From positions 3,038,001 to 3,102,000 of the forward strand of contig NZ_CP011494.1 of the NCBI RefSeq assembly GCF_001043175.1: DNA of 64,000 nucleotides, in the 5' to 3' direction. Under the pieces are notes generated by a model. The model saw only the letters and a program-made list of their open reading frames with translations. It did no database searches and was not told the origin of the DNA. Of the stretch, positions 37,394 through 46,168 are shown one piece after another. The translations under genes were made by a program, and so were the position numbers. The stretch is from Marinobacter psychrophilus. Lineage in GTDB: Bacteria; Pseudomonadota; Gammaproteobacteria; Pseudomonadales; Oleiphilaceae. Each line of letters opens with the position of its first letter. The first letter of the stretch is position 1.

Positions 37394-38218
37394 TCAGAAA
37401 AAATTTGATGGGCAATAGTCTCCGCTCAAGTCGAGCACTACTTCAGCGCCTAACCTGTACTTTTCCAGAATCTCGCAAATCTGTCCGTCTCCTCGAATAG
37501 TCCTAAAGCCGCGATCGAAAGCCTCGGCGATGGCGCTTGACCGGTCCGGGTCTTCTGGGGAAAGGGCCAGGTAACCGGCATGGCGTCCGTCGAGACAACC
37601 GGCATTCACCAAGCCGACCCCGTTCTGGCTGGATTCGAACAGAAGCCGATCATCGAGAAGCGCATCAACGCGCCCCCTTCTTACAATCTCTCGGAGGCGA
37701 TTGGATACGTCGTCTCCCCCGATCAGAATTACGCGCCCACCCTGATTGTTAGAAATATAAGCGTCCATATCTTCGCCATAGCTGTAGCCTGAAGTGGCCA
37801 CGAATCGCATGTTCTCGATTGAATCCAGGCCGCTATAGCGGCGGAGTTCGTCCTCCGGAACGTAAAAACAATATTCAGTCAGCGACACTGCATATGAGGG
37901 AAAAACAAAGTTCGGGGCCTCGCCCTTGAACGTCGGCATTATGGCGTCAATACGACCGCTTTCTGCCTCAACCAGGGCCCGGTCGTAGGGCAGGTTTTTA
38001 TAAACGACTTTATGCCCCTCAGACTCCAGCGCGGCACGAGCGATATCAACTGTGAATCCCGAGCGTAATCCAAGCGCACTACAGGCGTACGGGCACCAAT
38101 AGGCCGGTGCGGCAATTGAGACAGTAAGCGATCCCTCCCCCTGGATTTCAGACCAGGCAGGCAAAACCGTCAATGCCAAAAACGCTCCTATCAAAGATTT
38201 AGCGGCAACCATTATCAC
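37394..38218 (-). CDS. Family 3 periplasmic solute-binding protein, standalone
   Basis: This roughly 274-residue protein has a signal peptide (VAAKSLIGAFLALTVLPAWS) and a family-3 solute-binding fold: GFTVDIARAALESEGHKVVYKNLPYDRALVEAESGRIDAIMPT. Four cysteines (CPYAC near the N-terminus, CLDG and EYCPS-type positions later) could form disulfides. No permease or ATPase is adjacent, so it may serve a distant transporter or act as a sensor partner. I chose GTG at 38218, which has AGGA six bases upstream; ATG at 38212 is nearly equal; the longest frame starts at 38296. Confidence 0.8.
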   Translation of the reverse strand: MIMVAAKSLIGAFLALTVLPAWSEIQGEGSLTVSIAAPAYWCPYACSALGLRSGFTVDIARAALESEGHKVVYKNLPYDRALVEAESGRIDAIMPTFKGEAPNFVFPSYAVSLTEYCFYVPEDELRRYSGLDSIENMRFVATSGYSYGEDMDAYISNNQGGRVILIGGDDVSNRLREIVRRGRVDALLDDRLLFESSQNGVGLVNAGCLDGRHAGYLALSPEDPDRSSAIAEAFDRGFRTIRGDGQICEILEKYRLGAEVVLDLSGDYCPSNFF

Positions 38219-38516
38219 TCTGCTTCCTTTTCTGAAAAACACGCAATTGAAAGCTAAGCACCTTTGCAGTCTTCTAGGGTGTCCCTTAAAAAACAAGTTT
38301 CAATCACAAAATAGTCGTGCTTGCCCATCAGGCGTTAGGCAGGGTGGACAAAACCCGATGCCGGGCAGGCAAACCACAAGCTCTTGGCTGAGCGTTTTCA
38401 TTGCAGCACTTCTGCTTTTCGAGCTCACCGGCCAGAAATCGAAAAATATGAAAATAACTCTGTCCCAGTTTCAGTCACTAAACTAAAGTATTACGAATAG
38501 CTACTAGGAGCGCCGC

Positions 38517-39074
38517 ATGCAAGCACTGGACCGCTATGCCTACCCACACCGGCTACTTCACTGGTCAGTGTCTGGTGTGGTGTTACTCTCGTTAGTCAGC
38601 GGCTTAACGATAGGATTTCTGGATTTTGACGGCGCCGTCGATCTGCTAGGCAACACACTAACGAACGTGCTCTACGGCGGCCATAAAACGCTGGGGGTGT
38701 TGATATTATTACTGATGATACTGCGTGTTATTACCCGCCTGGCTTTTGCAGTACCAGACCATGTACCGCCCTTGGATACCTTCGAGAGAGTGGTCAGTAA
38801 AAGTGTCCAACGTTTGCTCTATTTGGCGCTGATCGCCATGCCGTTACTCGGCTGGGCAGGCACAGCCGCCGGCGGCTACCCGGTTGAATTTTTTCTCTGG
38901 CAGTTGCCTGGGTTTATCGGCAAGGATGAACAGCTCTCTGAACAGCTCTTTCTGCTACATGAGTGGCTTAGCTGGATTATTTTAGCATTGGTGGCACTGC
39001 ATGTGACGGGTGCGATATTCCATTGGAAAATCAAGCGCGATAACGTTATAAAGCGTATGAGCTTATTCGATTAA
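38517..39074 (+). CDS. Cytochrome b561 family protein (copy 2)
   Basis: This 185-residue paralogue of the gene at 36702 differs at only about a dozen positions, mostly conservative (for example A27V, A31T, A42D, S133G). All candidate haem histidines are preserved. TAGGAG precedes the ATG. Nucleotide identity between the coding regions is also very high and falls off sharply outside them, indicating a recent duplication or gene conversion rather than ancient paralogy. Confidence 0.9.
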   Translation: MQALDRYAYPHRLLHWSVSGVVLLSLVSGLTIGFLDFDGAVDLLGNTLTNVLYGGHKTLGVLILLLMILRVITRLAFAVPDHVPPLDTFERVVSKSVQRLLYLALIAMPLLGWAGTAAGGYPVEFFLWQLPGFIGKDEQLSEQLFLLHEWLSWIILALVALHVTGAIFHWKIKRDNVIKRMSLFD

Positions 39075-39133
39075 CGGTGATGAACTGTCTTTTTCAGCTT
39101 AGCCATGTTCATCACAGCAGAGAGCTACGGGTG

Positions 39134-39397
39134 TCAAGCAGCATTTCTTGAACCAACGGTCTCGTATTCGTGGTTGTTTGCTCCGAAATCTTGCTCAAAC
39201 CGAACTTGATCCATTGCTTCTTTTTGATTAACAGACGGGACTAACGCAGGCACACATAAGGTAAGTGGCTCGGCGAGTTCCTGACGTTTTTGATGACGCG
39301 CTTTAAGCTTTTGCACCCAAATACTAAAATGTTTGCGCAGGTACTGGTTACGGAAATCACGGCTGTTGTTGACGGCGGTGAAGGGTGTGTAAGCCAT
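39134..39397 (-). CDS. Small hypothetical protein
   Basis: This 87-residue protein (MAYTPFTAVNNSRDFRNQYLRKHFSIWVQKLKARHQKRQELAEPL...) is basic in the first half and acidic in the second, without signal or membrane segments. GAAGAG is found about nine bases before the ATG. It is convergent with the second cytochrome b561 gene. No family recognised; it may be real but is unsupported beyond its frame and ribosome binding site. Confidence 0.45.
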   Translation of the reverse strand: MAYTPFTAVNNSRDFRNQYLRKHFSIWVQKLKARHQKRQELAEPLTLCVPALVPSVNQKEAMDQVRFEQDFGANNHEYETVGSRNAA

Positions 39398-39624
39398 TAT
39401 CTTTCTCTTCGGAAAAGGTTGGTTAATTTCTATACGACATTTTAGATTTAGTTAGTTTACTCAACAATAAGTCACAGTACTTATCAGCGGAGTTTTTGGG
39501 ACTATAATTATTAATTTTCGTAAATCATCTCGAAACAGAAAAGGCGTACCCTCTTGTATTCAAAGCCTCCCAGATCTGGTCGATGCGGATCGTTACGAAA
39601 GCTCACGCAGAGGCGCTTATTACC

Positions 39625-40587
39625 ATGCCCATTGCCACATCGCCCGAGCAAAATGTCTCCGAAGTTGAGATAGAGCAGGCAATCCGCTCAGGCATCAAGC
39701 GCTACTTTGACGACTGCCGGGCGCGGATACCGACGTTTATTGACCGGCATTTTCATTATCCTGGTGCCATAGCGACCAACCAAATGGCGCTGGGATGGGA
39801 CATGTTACGGGCACCCATCAACCTACTGTGGGCGCCCGTGTACGCCTTGGTATGCCTGTTAAAAATTCTGGTTCCCAAACGAACAGGCTTAATGTGGCTG
39901 CACAGTTTGGCAAATTATGTACCCGCCGGTTTGACCACCCGGGTACAACAGCACATCTCGCACCTGATTCTGGTGGACCTGTTGAACAATGGTCAGCAGA
40001 GCTCAATTCTGGAGGGATATCTTATTGCGGCACTGGAGGCGGTCTATGAGCGCCATACCTGCAAGCCGGTCGATCACCAGCGGTTTAGCACCCTGATTGA
40101 ACCGCTGGTCGCAGACGCTCTCAGTCAGTACCGGATGACCCGGACGGCGTCTGCCGATATCACCAACAGTATTTTATGCACGGTGTTGGGCGCGTTCGCG
40201 TTCCAGAAGTTCACCCCAGGCGGCATTGGGCTCGGGGTGGTGCTCGCAACCATGCTCGCAACGACCCTCGCTACTCAGAACTTTATTTTTGGTGAAACCC
40301 TCGGCAGTTGGTACTACAGCTGGTTTCCACCAGAGCCTTCGCTAGCGACGATGGCCAGCGTTATGGTCGCTGTCATGGGCTCATTGGCAGCGTTTGCAGC
40401 TTTTTCCGGCGTTATATTCGATCCAGTTCAGGCAGCGGTCGGTTTGCATCGTCGGCGCCTTCACAAGCTACTGGATCACCTGCAGCGGGACGTTACAATC
40501 AGCACCCAAAGCAGTTTTCGCCCGAAAGACCAATTTGTGGCGCGGATTCTGGACATGTTCGACATGATCAAAACGGGTTTACTGTAG
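39625..40587 (+). CDS. DUF6635-like membrane protein
   Basis: This protein of about 320 residues has the pattern AIRSGIKRYFDDCRARIPTFIDRHFHYPGAIATNQMALGWDMLRAPINLLWAPVYALVCLL, which I associate with the DUF6635 family, and two later hydrophobic regions (residues about 175-225 and 240-270). Function is unknown. The ATG at 39625 has GAGG ten bases upstream; an ATG at 39583 is in frame but has no ribosome binding site. Confidence 0.75.
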   Translation: MPIATSPEQNVSEVEIEQAIRSGIKRYFDDCRARIPTFIDRHFHYPGAIATNQMALGWDMLRAPINLLWAPVYALVCLLKILVPKRTGLMWLHSLANYVPAGLTTRVQQHISHLILVDLLNNGQQSSILEGYLIAALEAVYERHTCKPVDHQRFSTLIEPLVADALSQYRMTRTASADITNSILCTVLGAFAFQKFTPGGIGLGVVLATMLATTLATQNFIFGETLGSWYYSWFPPEPSLATMASVMVAVMGSLAAFAAFSGVIFDPVQAAVGLHRRRLHKLLDHLQRDVTISTQSSFRPKDQFVARILDMFDMIKTGLL

Positions 40588-41008
40588 TTTCTGCATCATG
40601 ACCATGAAGGTGTGGACCCATTGGACACCGAGTTAACGTTTTCGAATGATGACGCCAAATCCAATCGCGGAGGCATCTTTATAGCAAAATTTTACGCAGC
40701 AAAACCCTCCTCAACGTCGTCTCAGCAACTCTCGCCGTCACCAAAAGGGGACCCGAAACACTGATCTATACGAGAAGGCCGCCTGTACCTGAACTACAAC
40801 CAGTTCGTGCAAGACCAGTGGCTAGAAAATCTTGACGGGTCTATTCATCAGGCGGATGTGAATTGGCCGAAGGTTCTGGAGTAGTAACTGTTTCTAACTC
40901 AATGAACTTCTCCCTGTAAAGTTTAATACCGGAAGCCGGCCTCTTTAAATTCTCACGCTCCGCGCGCACAATTAAAAGGCAACTCACTTTCAAGCGAATA
41001 CGCTCACG
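40588..41008. other. Intergenic region with a YHS-protein remnant
   Basis: This 421-bp region has an unannotated AT-balanced stretch (40588-40760), then a recognisable C-terminal fragment of a YHS-domain protein, then a likely promoter region for the 2OG-oxygenase-like gene. No complete gene seen. Confidence 0.5.
40765..40884 (+). pseudogene. C-terminal remnant of a YHS domain-containing protein
   Basis: The frame reads GRLYLNYNQFVQDQWLENLD then GSIHQADVNWPKVLE and stop. This is the characteristic end of exported YHS-domain proteins (family pattern G-K-LYLNY---VQ--WL-D--GYI-KAD-NWP-VL). A stop codon at 40762 closes the frame upstream and the metal-binding YHS part is missing, so this is a truncated relic. 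Confidence 0.7.
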
Positions 41009-41311
41009 ATGGCATTAAACGTAAAAACCCGGATTCTCTTCTACTCCAAACGCCTGAGCATTTACCTGGTGCGTTACCCGGAGGGCCACAAGGTGGTTCC
41101 CCACGTGGACATGGTATCCGAAGGCCGGCTGTACAAGCTCAATTGCGTACTGGTTAAGCCCAAAACCGGCGGTGAGTTCACCTGCGAAAAAAACGTATTC
41201 AATCTGTTTGGAAGAGTCATACTGTTCCGACCGGACCTTTACCAACACCGGGTTTCGAAGATTGAGCACGGCAACCGCTGGCTACTCAGTTTCGCGTTGA
41301 CCCAAAACTAA
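41009..41311 (+). CDS. 2OG-Fe(II) oxygenase-like small protein
   Basis: This 100-residue protein has the core of a double-stranded beta-helix dioxygenase: HVD at residues 32-34 (HxD), His80 in LYQHRVSKIEHGNRW and Arg90 as possible 2-oxoglutarate anchor. It is shorter than typical family members and may be a minimal-core version. It lies 16 bases before the RNase Z gene, so the two are probably cotranscribed. No strong ribosome binding site is seen. Confidence 0.72.
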   Translation: MALNVKTRILFYSKRLSIYLVRYPEGHKVVPHVDMVSEGRLYKLNCVLVKPKTGGEFTCEKNVFNLFGRVILFRPDLYQHRVSKIEHGNRWLLSFALTQN

Positions 41312-41327
41312 GCGACAACAAAGAACA

Positions 41328-42296
41328 ATGGAATTCACCTTTCTGGGCACGTCTGCCGGAACACCGACACGTTCACGCAACGTAACCGCCCTGGCCCTGT
41401 CGCACTCTGGCCACAAACCCTGGTATCTGGTGGACTGTGGCGAAGGCACTCAGCACCAACTGCTACGCGCTCACTACTCGGTGATGCAATTGCGGGCAAT
41501 ATTCATCACCCATATCCACGGTGACCACACCTTCGGCCTGCCAGGGCTGCTCACCAGTGCATCAATGCTGGGCCGCACAGAATCTTTAGACATCGTCGCC
41601 CCCGTCCAAACTCAACGCTTCATCAACGCAACGCTTGAAAACAGCGACTCCAGTCTCGGCTATACCCTGAACTTCATCAATTCTGAAGCGCCGGACTTCT
41701 GCTGGAAGGATCAAGACTTCGGGGTGACGAACGTGGCGTTGTCCCATCGAGTGCCTTGCCGTGCCTACGTGTTCACTGAGCGAAACATTGAGCGACAACT
41801 GTTGCCGGACAAGCTGAATGAGGACGGCATCGAACCCGGGCCCAGCTGGGGGGAGTTGCAGAAAGGCAATGACGTGACGCAGGAGGATGGACGCCTGCTA
41901 AGAAGTGACGATTACACACAAACTCCCCGCGTTGCCCGCCGCCTGACCGTCGCCGGCGACAACGACGACCCTACCCTGTTGACTGGCGCCTGCAAAGGCA
42001 GCCATGCGCTGATTCACGAAGCCACCTACACTCAGGACGTGGCCAATCGGGTCGGACCTTGGCCACAGCACAGCTCTGCAGAACAGGTGGCCAGGTTTGC
42101 TCAACAGGCCCAGTTGCCGAACCTGGTACTTACCCACTTCAGCTCACGCTACCAGTCCGCGCCGGGCGTCACACCCAACATCAGCCAATTGGCAACCGAA
42201 GCCATGCAACACTATCGGGGGCCGCTATTTATGGCCCGTGATTTCGACACTTACCGGCTGGAGAAGGACTTGTCGCTGACATGTCTGAGCGCATAA
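41328..42296 (+). CDS. rnz: Ribonuclease Z (tRNA 3' processing, metallo-beta-lactamase fold)
   Basis: This 322-residue protein begins MEFTFLGTSAGTPTRSRNVTALAL and holds the metal motif ITHIHGDHTFGLPGLL, matching RNase Z. Further metal ligands are visible as LSHRVPCRAYVF, IHEATY and VLTHFSSRY. RNase Z removes the 3' trailer from tRNA precursors. Length is in the normal range. It follows the small 2OG-oxygenase-like gene by 16 bases. Confidence 0.94.
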   Translation: MEFTFLGTSAGTPTRSRNVTALALSHSGHKPWYLVDCGEGTQHQLLRAHYSVMQLRAIFITHIHGDHTFGLPGLLTSASMLGRTESLDIVAPVQTQRFINATLENSDSSLGYTLNFINSEAPDFCWKDQDFGVTNVALSHRVPCRAYVFTERNIERQLLPDKLNEDGIEPGPSWGELQKGNDVTQEDGRLLRSDDYTQTPRVARRLTVAGDNDDPTLLTGACKGSHALIHEATYTQDVANRVGPWPQHSSAEQVARFAQQAQLPNLVLTHFSSRYQSAPGVTPNISQLATEAMQHYRGPLFMARDFDTYRLEKDLSLTCLSA

Positions 42297-42409
42297 GCGT
42301 GCAGGCAATCCCCACGGCTCGCTCCGCTTTGACCTGCTCAAGCGTAGCATCGGACTGATATAGTGGCTTCGACCCATGCATGACGCTACTGATAAATGGA
42401 ACCAACAAT

Positions 42410-43291
42410 ATGAGCGCACGCCTCTCTCCAGAAGTAGAGCAGCCAGAAGTAGAGCAGCCAAAAGTAGAGCAACCAAAAGCGCAGCCGCAAAAAAAGGAAC
42501 GGGTCCTGATCGATATCGAGGACGGGATTGCCACGGTAACCTTGAACAGACCCGACAAATACAACGGTCTGGACATGCCCATGTTCGATGCCGTTACTAA
42601 AGCCGCCAAAACGCTGAAAAAAGACCGCAGCGTGCGCGTTATTATTCTGTGTGGCGCAGGCGAGGCTTTCTGCTCCGGCCTGGACATAAAAACCGTTTCC
42701 CGAAACCCGATAAACTTCCTCAAGCTACTTTTCAAGCCAGGGCGCAAGATCAGCAATCTCGCCCAGGATATTGGATACCTCTGGCGTGACGTGCCTGCAC
42801 CGGTGATTGCCGTTACCCACGGTTACTGCTTTGGCGGCGGTTTGCAGATTGCATTAGGGGCTGATTTCCGATTCTCTAGCGCCGACTGCGAGTTCTCGGT
42901 TATGGAGAGTAAGTGGGGACTCATTCCAGACATGAGCCTGGCGGTGACCCTACGCGAACTGATCCCTATCGATCTTGCCAAAGAGCTGACCATGACCGCG
43001 CGTCGCTTCAATGGCAACGAAGCAAAGGCGATGGGGCTGGTTACCCGAATCAGCGATGACCCGATGGCTGACGCTCTTACCTTTGCCCGAGAACTGGCGG
43101 AGCGATCTCCGGATGCTGTTGCAGCCAGCAAACTGTTGTTTAACCGCAGTTGGAACGCAACCGACAAGGTGGCACTGGACTGGGAAACAAAACTGCAGAA
43201 AAAGATTCTCGGCCAGGCCAACCAGCGTATTGCGGTGGCTCGGAATACGAGTTCTCCCGAGAAGCCTTGGCAGGATCGCCGGGAGTTATAA
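42410..43291 (+). CDS. Crotonase / enoyl-CoA hydratase family protein
   Basis: This 293-residue crotonase-fold protein has an N-terminal low-complexity tail (three EVEQP-type pentapeptides) and then VATVTLNRPDKYNG-like start of the domain, CGAGEAFCSGLDIKTV (oxyanion hole) and AVTHGYCFGGGLQIALGADFRFSS. The second oxyanion and acidic catalytic positions appear as ESKWGLIPDMSLAVTLREL, with Asp in place of the hydratase Glu, so the reaction may be hydrolysis or isomerisation rather than hydration. The ATG at 42410 is chosen over 42380 for a weak GGA upstream; neither site is strong. Confidence 0.88.
   Translation: MSARLSPEVEQPEVEQPKVEQPKAQPQKKERVLIDIEDGIATVTLNRPDKYNGLDMPMFDAVTKAAKTLKKDRSVRVIILCGAGEAFCSGLDIKTVSRNPINFLKLLFKPGRKISNLAQDIGYLWRDVPAPVIAVTHGYCFGGGLQIALGADFRFSSADCEFSVMESKWGLIPDMSLAVTLRELIPIDLAKELTMTARRFNGNEAKAMGLVTRISDDPMADALTFARELAERSPDAVAASKLLFNRSWNATDKVALDWETKLQKKILGQANQRIAVARNTSSPEKPWQDRREL
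42431..42475 (+). repeat. Three 15-bp tandem repeats in the crotonase 5' end
   Basis: Units at 42431-42445, 42446-42460 and 42461-42475 encode EVEQP, EVEQP and KVEQP, followed by a degenerate KAQP. The 15-bp unit keeps the frame, so copy number may vary between strains. Confidence 0.9.
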
Positions 43292-43344
43292 TCGGGTATC
43301 AAGCGGCCAGCGCCCTCTGATCTGAACTTAGTCAGGCTTTACGC

Positions 43345-45129
43345 TTAATACGCCTTACGATAGTTACCCTGATAATCAAAGATCCGTTCCTGCACCTGCC
43401 AATAGTGCTTTTGTTTGCGGGCAATGACAAAATCCGGCGCAGTCAGCAAGGCTTGCATCTCAAGCACCTGTTCAATCCTGCTGAACTCTTGCGGGACCTG
43501 GCTATTCGCTAAACGCCGTCCAAACAGTTTGTTAAAGACCTTGCGTTGTGCCGGCTTGCTGAAATCAAAAGACTCGCTGAGTTCTTCCCCATCTTCACCG
43601 TGATAGGTGATTCTCAGTTTGCTCTCGTTTTTGCCATTATGGGCGCTTAATGTAACCCCGGCGCAACGGATCACCATGGCATCTTTGAGTTTCAGCGCGT
43701 CTCTTAGCTGATCATCCGGATCAATAATGGCTTTTTTACACTGCTGGCAGTTACGGGCCGCGATATCATTTTCAGCACCGCAGTGTGGGCACTCCTTGAA
43801 ACGAAAACGGTAATCGCACTGTTCAGGGCGCCTGATCTGCGCTGCAGGTTCTTCCTCTTCAGCAGGCCCTAGCAGCCCCTGACAACGGCGACCGAAGTGC
43901 TCGATAACATGGCCCTCACTGTCTGTTTTACCCCAGAAGATATTGGCAAAACCGCAACCCGGGCAGAATACCTGCACCGGCTCACAGTCCGGGTTCGGTT
44001 TCTTCTCCCCCACTTCCGGGTGATACAGATTGACACTGTTACCCGCATAATCAATCACCAGACAATCCTGTTTACCTTCGTCCAGACGAAGACCGCGACC
44101 CACAATCTGCTGATACAGGCTGACCGACTGGGTAGGACGAAGAATGGCGATGAAGTCCACATGGGGCGCATCAAAGCCCGTGGTGAGTACGGATACATTC
44201 ACCAGATACTTTAACTGCCGCTGTTTAAAGCGCTGAATCAGAAAATCACGTTCATTCAGATCGGTAGCGCCGGTAATCAAGGCTGTTTGTTGTTCCGGTA
44301 GATAGCCGGTGATTTCCCGCGCATGATCCACCGTTGCAGCAAAAAGCATCACCGCCTGCCGCTTAACGGCCAGCTCCATCACCTGTTCAATAATGGCACG
44401 GGTTACACGCCGATGCTTGCCCAGCAGCTGGTTAACGTCTTTTTCCGCGTATTCGCCAGAACGGTTCTGAGACAGCACGGAGAAATCATATTGCGCCACC
44501 GCCGCGTTAACTAACTCGGGCCGGGTGAGATACCCCCGATGAATCATATAGCTCAGCGACAGCTCATAAATGCAATGCTCAAAGGGCTTGTCCTGCTCAT
44601 CACTGCTGCTACGGACAAAGCCCCGGTAGTGATAACGATAGATCCAGCCCATGCCTAGGCGATAGGGTGTGGCAGTTAACCCGAGCACTTTAAGGGAGTC
44701 ATTTTGCTGCCGTAACAGCCCAATGATTGTTTGATACTGGCTGCTGTCATCTTCACTGACCCGATGGCACTCATCGATGATAATCAATGAGTATTCGTCT
44801 CTGAACTGATCCAGATTCGCCGATACAGACTGCACACTGGCGAAGGTCACCTGATGCAAGTTTTCCTTACGTTTTAACCCGGCGGAGAAGACGCCACCCG
44901 TTAACCCATAACTTTGGTATTTGGCGTGATTCTGCTCAACTAACTCTTTTACGTGGGTCAACACCAGAATTTTACGCCGGGCAAGGCGGGCCAACTCGGC
45001 AATCACCAAGCTTTTACCCGCACCGGTCGGCAGCACAATAACGGCGGAATCATCCGATTTGCGAAAATGTTTCAACGTGGCGTCAACAGCTTCCTGCTGG
45101 TAAGGCCGCAGCTTAAAGGGAGCATTCAT
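43345..45129 (-). CDS. radD: RadD-type DEAD/DEAH helicase
   Basis: This 594-residue protein matches E. coli RadD (YejH), involved in recombinational repair with RecA. Key features: LRPYQQEAVDATLKHFRKSDDSAVIVLPTGAGKSLVIAELARLARR (Walker A), DECHR, LGLTATPYRLGMGWIYRYHYRGFVR, TTGFDAPHVD, YQQIVGRGLRLDEGK and a C-terminal zinc region with CPGCGFANIFWGK, FGRRCQG, and FKECPHCGAENDIAARNCQQCK. The ATG at 45129 gives MNAPFKLRPYQQ, matching the RadD N-terminus, although no clear ribosome binding site precedes it; the longer frame to 45201 is unlikely. Confidence 0.94.
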   Translation of the reverse strand: MNAPFKLRPYQQEAVDATLKHFRKSDDSAVIVLPTGAGKSLVIAELARLARRKILVLTHVKELVEQNHAKYQSYGLTGGVFSAGLKRKENLHQVTFASVQSVSANLDQFRDEYSLIIIDECHRVSEDDSSQYQTIIGLLRQQNDSLKVLGLTATPYRLGMGWIYRYHYRGFVRSSSDEQDKPFEHCIYELSLSYMIHRGYLTRPELVNAAVAQYDFSVLSQNRSGEYAEKDVNQLLGKHRRVTRAIIEQVMELAVKRQAVMLFAATVDHAREITGYLPEQQTALITGATDLNERDFLIQRFKQRQLKYLVNVSVLTTGFDAPHVDFIAILRPTQSVSLYQQIVGRGLRLDEGKQDCLVIDYAGNSVNLYHPEVGEKKPNPDCEPVQVFCPGCGFANIFWGKTDSEGHVIEHFGRRCQGLLGPAEEEEPAAQIRRPEQCDYRFRFKECPHCGAENDIAARNCQQCKKAIIDPDDQLRDALKLKDAMVIRCAGVTLSAHNGKNESKLRITYHGEDGEELSESFDFSKPAQRKVFNKLFGRRLANSQVPQEFSRIEQVLEMQALLTAPDFVIARKQKHYWQVQERIFDYQGNYRKAY

Positions 45130-45434
45130 TTTGCAGCACTTGATTGTTTCAGGATGAGAAGAGGAAATCATACTATCAAGGATCGATGCCGTTACCTGCA
45201 TCCGTTTGAAACGACACGCCCCACCAGTGAAAACGGGCGAGCTTTATGGTTCTAGAAGAATGTAGACTTCCTCGATTTGAGCAAGTTGCCTCGGGGTAAG
45301 GTTGTAGTCTGCCTCGGTTACCGCCGGATGGTTGGGAAGTCACCTCGCAACCGTCAGTCATAGTACGGCAAGGTTCATGGTTTTATACTCGTCAGTATGC
45401 TTGTTAGTACGACCTTATTACTGGAGAGTATCGA
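45130..45434. other. Intergenic region between radD and a small gene
   Basis: About 305 bp between the divergent radD and a small plus-strand gene. The right part has an AT-rich segment before 45435 that may be a promoter. I see no gene, palindrome or mobile element of note. Confidence 0.4.
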
Positions 45435-45662
45435 GTGGCAAGGAAAGCTCACACAGACATTTCACGTTTAGGCAAAGTGGTTCAGAGGACGGTAGATATG
45501 AGTATAAAACAGAAAACCAAGCGACAGCTCGCTCAAAAGAAAGTAGGCCGGTCACCCTTCGACCGGGAGCTCGTGCGGGAGAGCAAGCGTGATGCCGTTC
45601 CGAGCGTCGCGGCGTCTGCGTTTAACCAGCAAGGCCATTCGGCAAGTAATTCTGTTCAATGA
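45435..45662 (+). CDS. Small basic protein of unknown function
   Basis: This 75-residue protein starts at a GTG with GGAGAG six bases upstream (MARKAHTDISRLGKVVQRTVDMSIKQKTKRQLAQKKVGRSPFDRELVRE...). It is Lys/Arg-rich with no membrane segment. It sits 20 bases before the thioesterase TTG start, suggesting cotranscription. Family not recognised. Confidence 0.6.
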   Translation: MARKAHTDISRLGKVVQRTVDMSIKQKTKRQLAQKKVGRSPFDRELVRESKRDAVPSVAASAFNQQGHSASNSVQ

Positions 45663-45682
45663 TTAACACAGGGAGTGATACC

Positions 45683-46119
45683 TTGAACCGCGCAAATTTT
45701 TCGGTTTTTATCCGATCACCACTCGATGGATGGACAACGACATCTACGGTCATGTGAACAATGTAACCTACTATTCCTACTTTGATTCCGCCGTCAACCG
45801 TTACCTCATTGAAGAGGGCGGGCTCGATATTCACAACGCGCCGGTGGTTGGCTTTATCGTCAGTTCAAACTGTCAGTTCAAAAAACCCATCGCCTACCCT
45901 AATGCGATTGAAGTGGGACTTCGTGTGAGCAAGCTGGGCAGCAAGTCAGTGACCTATGAGGTGGCCATTTTCTGCGAAGGGGAACCTGACGCCGCTGCCA
46001 TTGGGCAATTGGTACACGTATTTGTGAACCGTACCGACAATACCTCAACACCCATTCCAGTTGCCATCCGGGCTGCCCTTGAGGAGATTGTCCACTCCCC
46101 TGCACCAAGTGGCAGCTGA
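45683..46119 (+). CDS. Acyl-CoA thioesterase (4HBT family) with frameshifted 5' end
   Basis: From 45730 the frame encodes 129 residues of a hotdog-fold thioesterase: MDNDIYGHVNNVTYYSYFDSAVNRYLIEEGG. The codons just before, in the same frame, read YPITTRW, the normal family lead-in, but no start codon precedes them. A good ribosome binding site (GGGAG, seven bases) and a TTG at 45683 start a different frame, MNRANFSVF, which also matches the expected N-terminus. The two join if one T is restored in the T run at 45705-45709. So the gene is probably frameshifted here, by mutation or sequencing error; internal initiation at 45730 would give a shortened enzyme. Confidence 0.75.
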
Positions 46120-46168
46120 AGCCCAGAAAGCCCACTTCCTTCCCCGGCTTCTTTTCACGAGAAATGAA

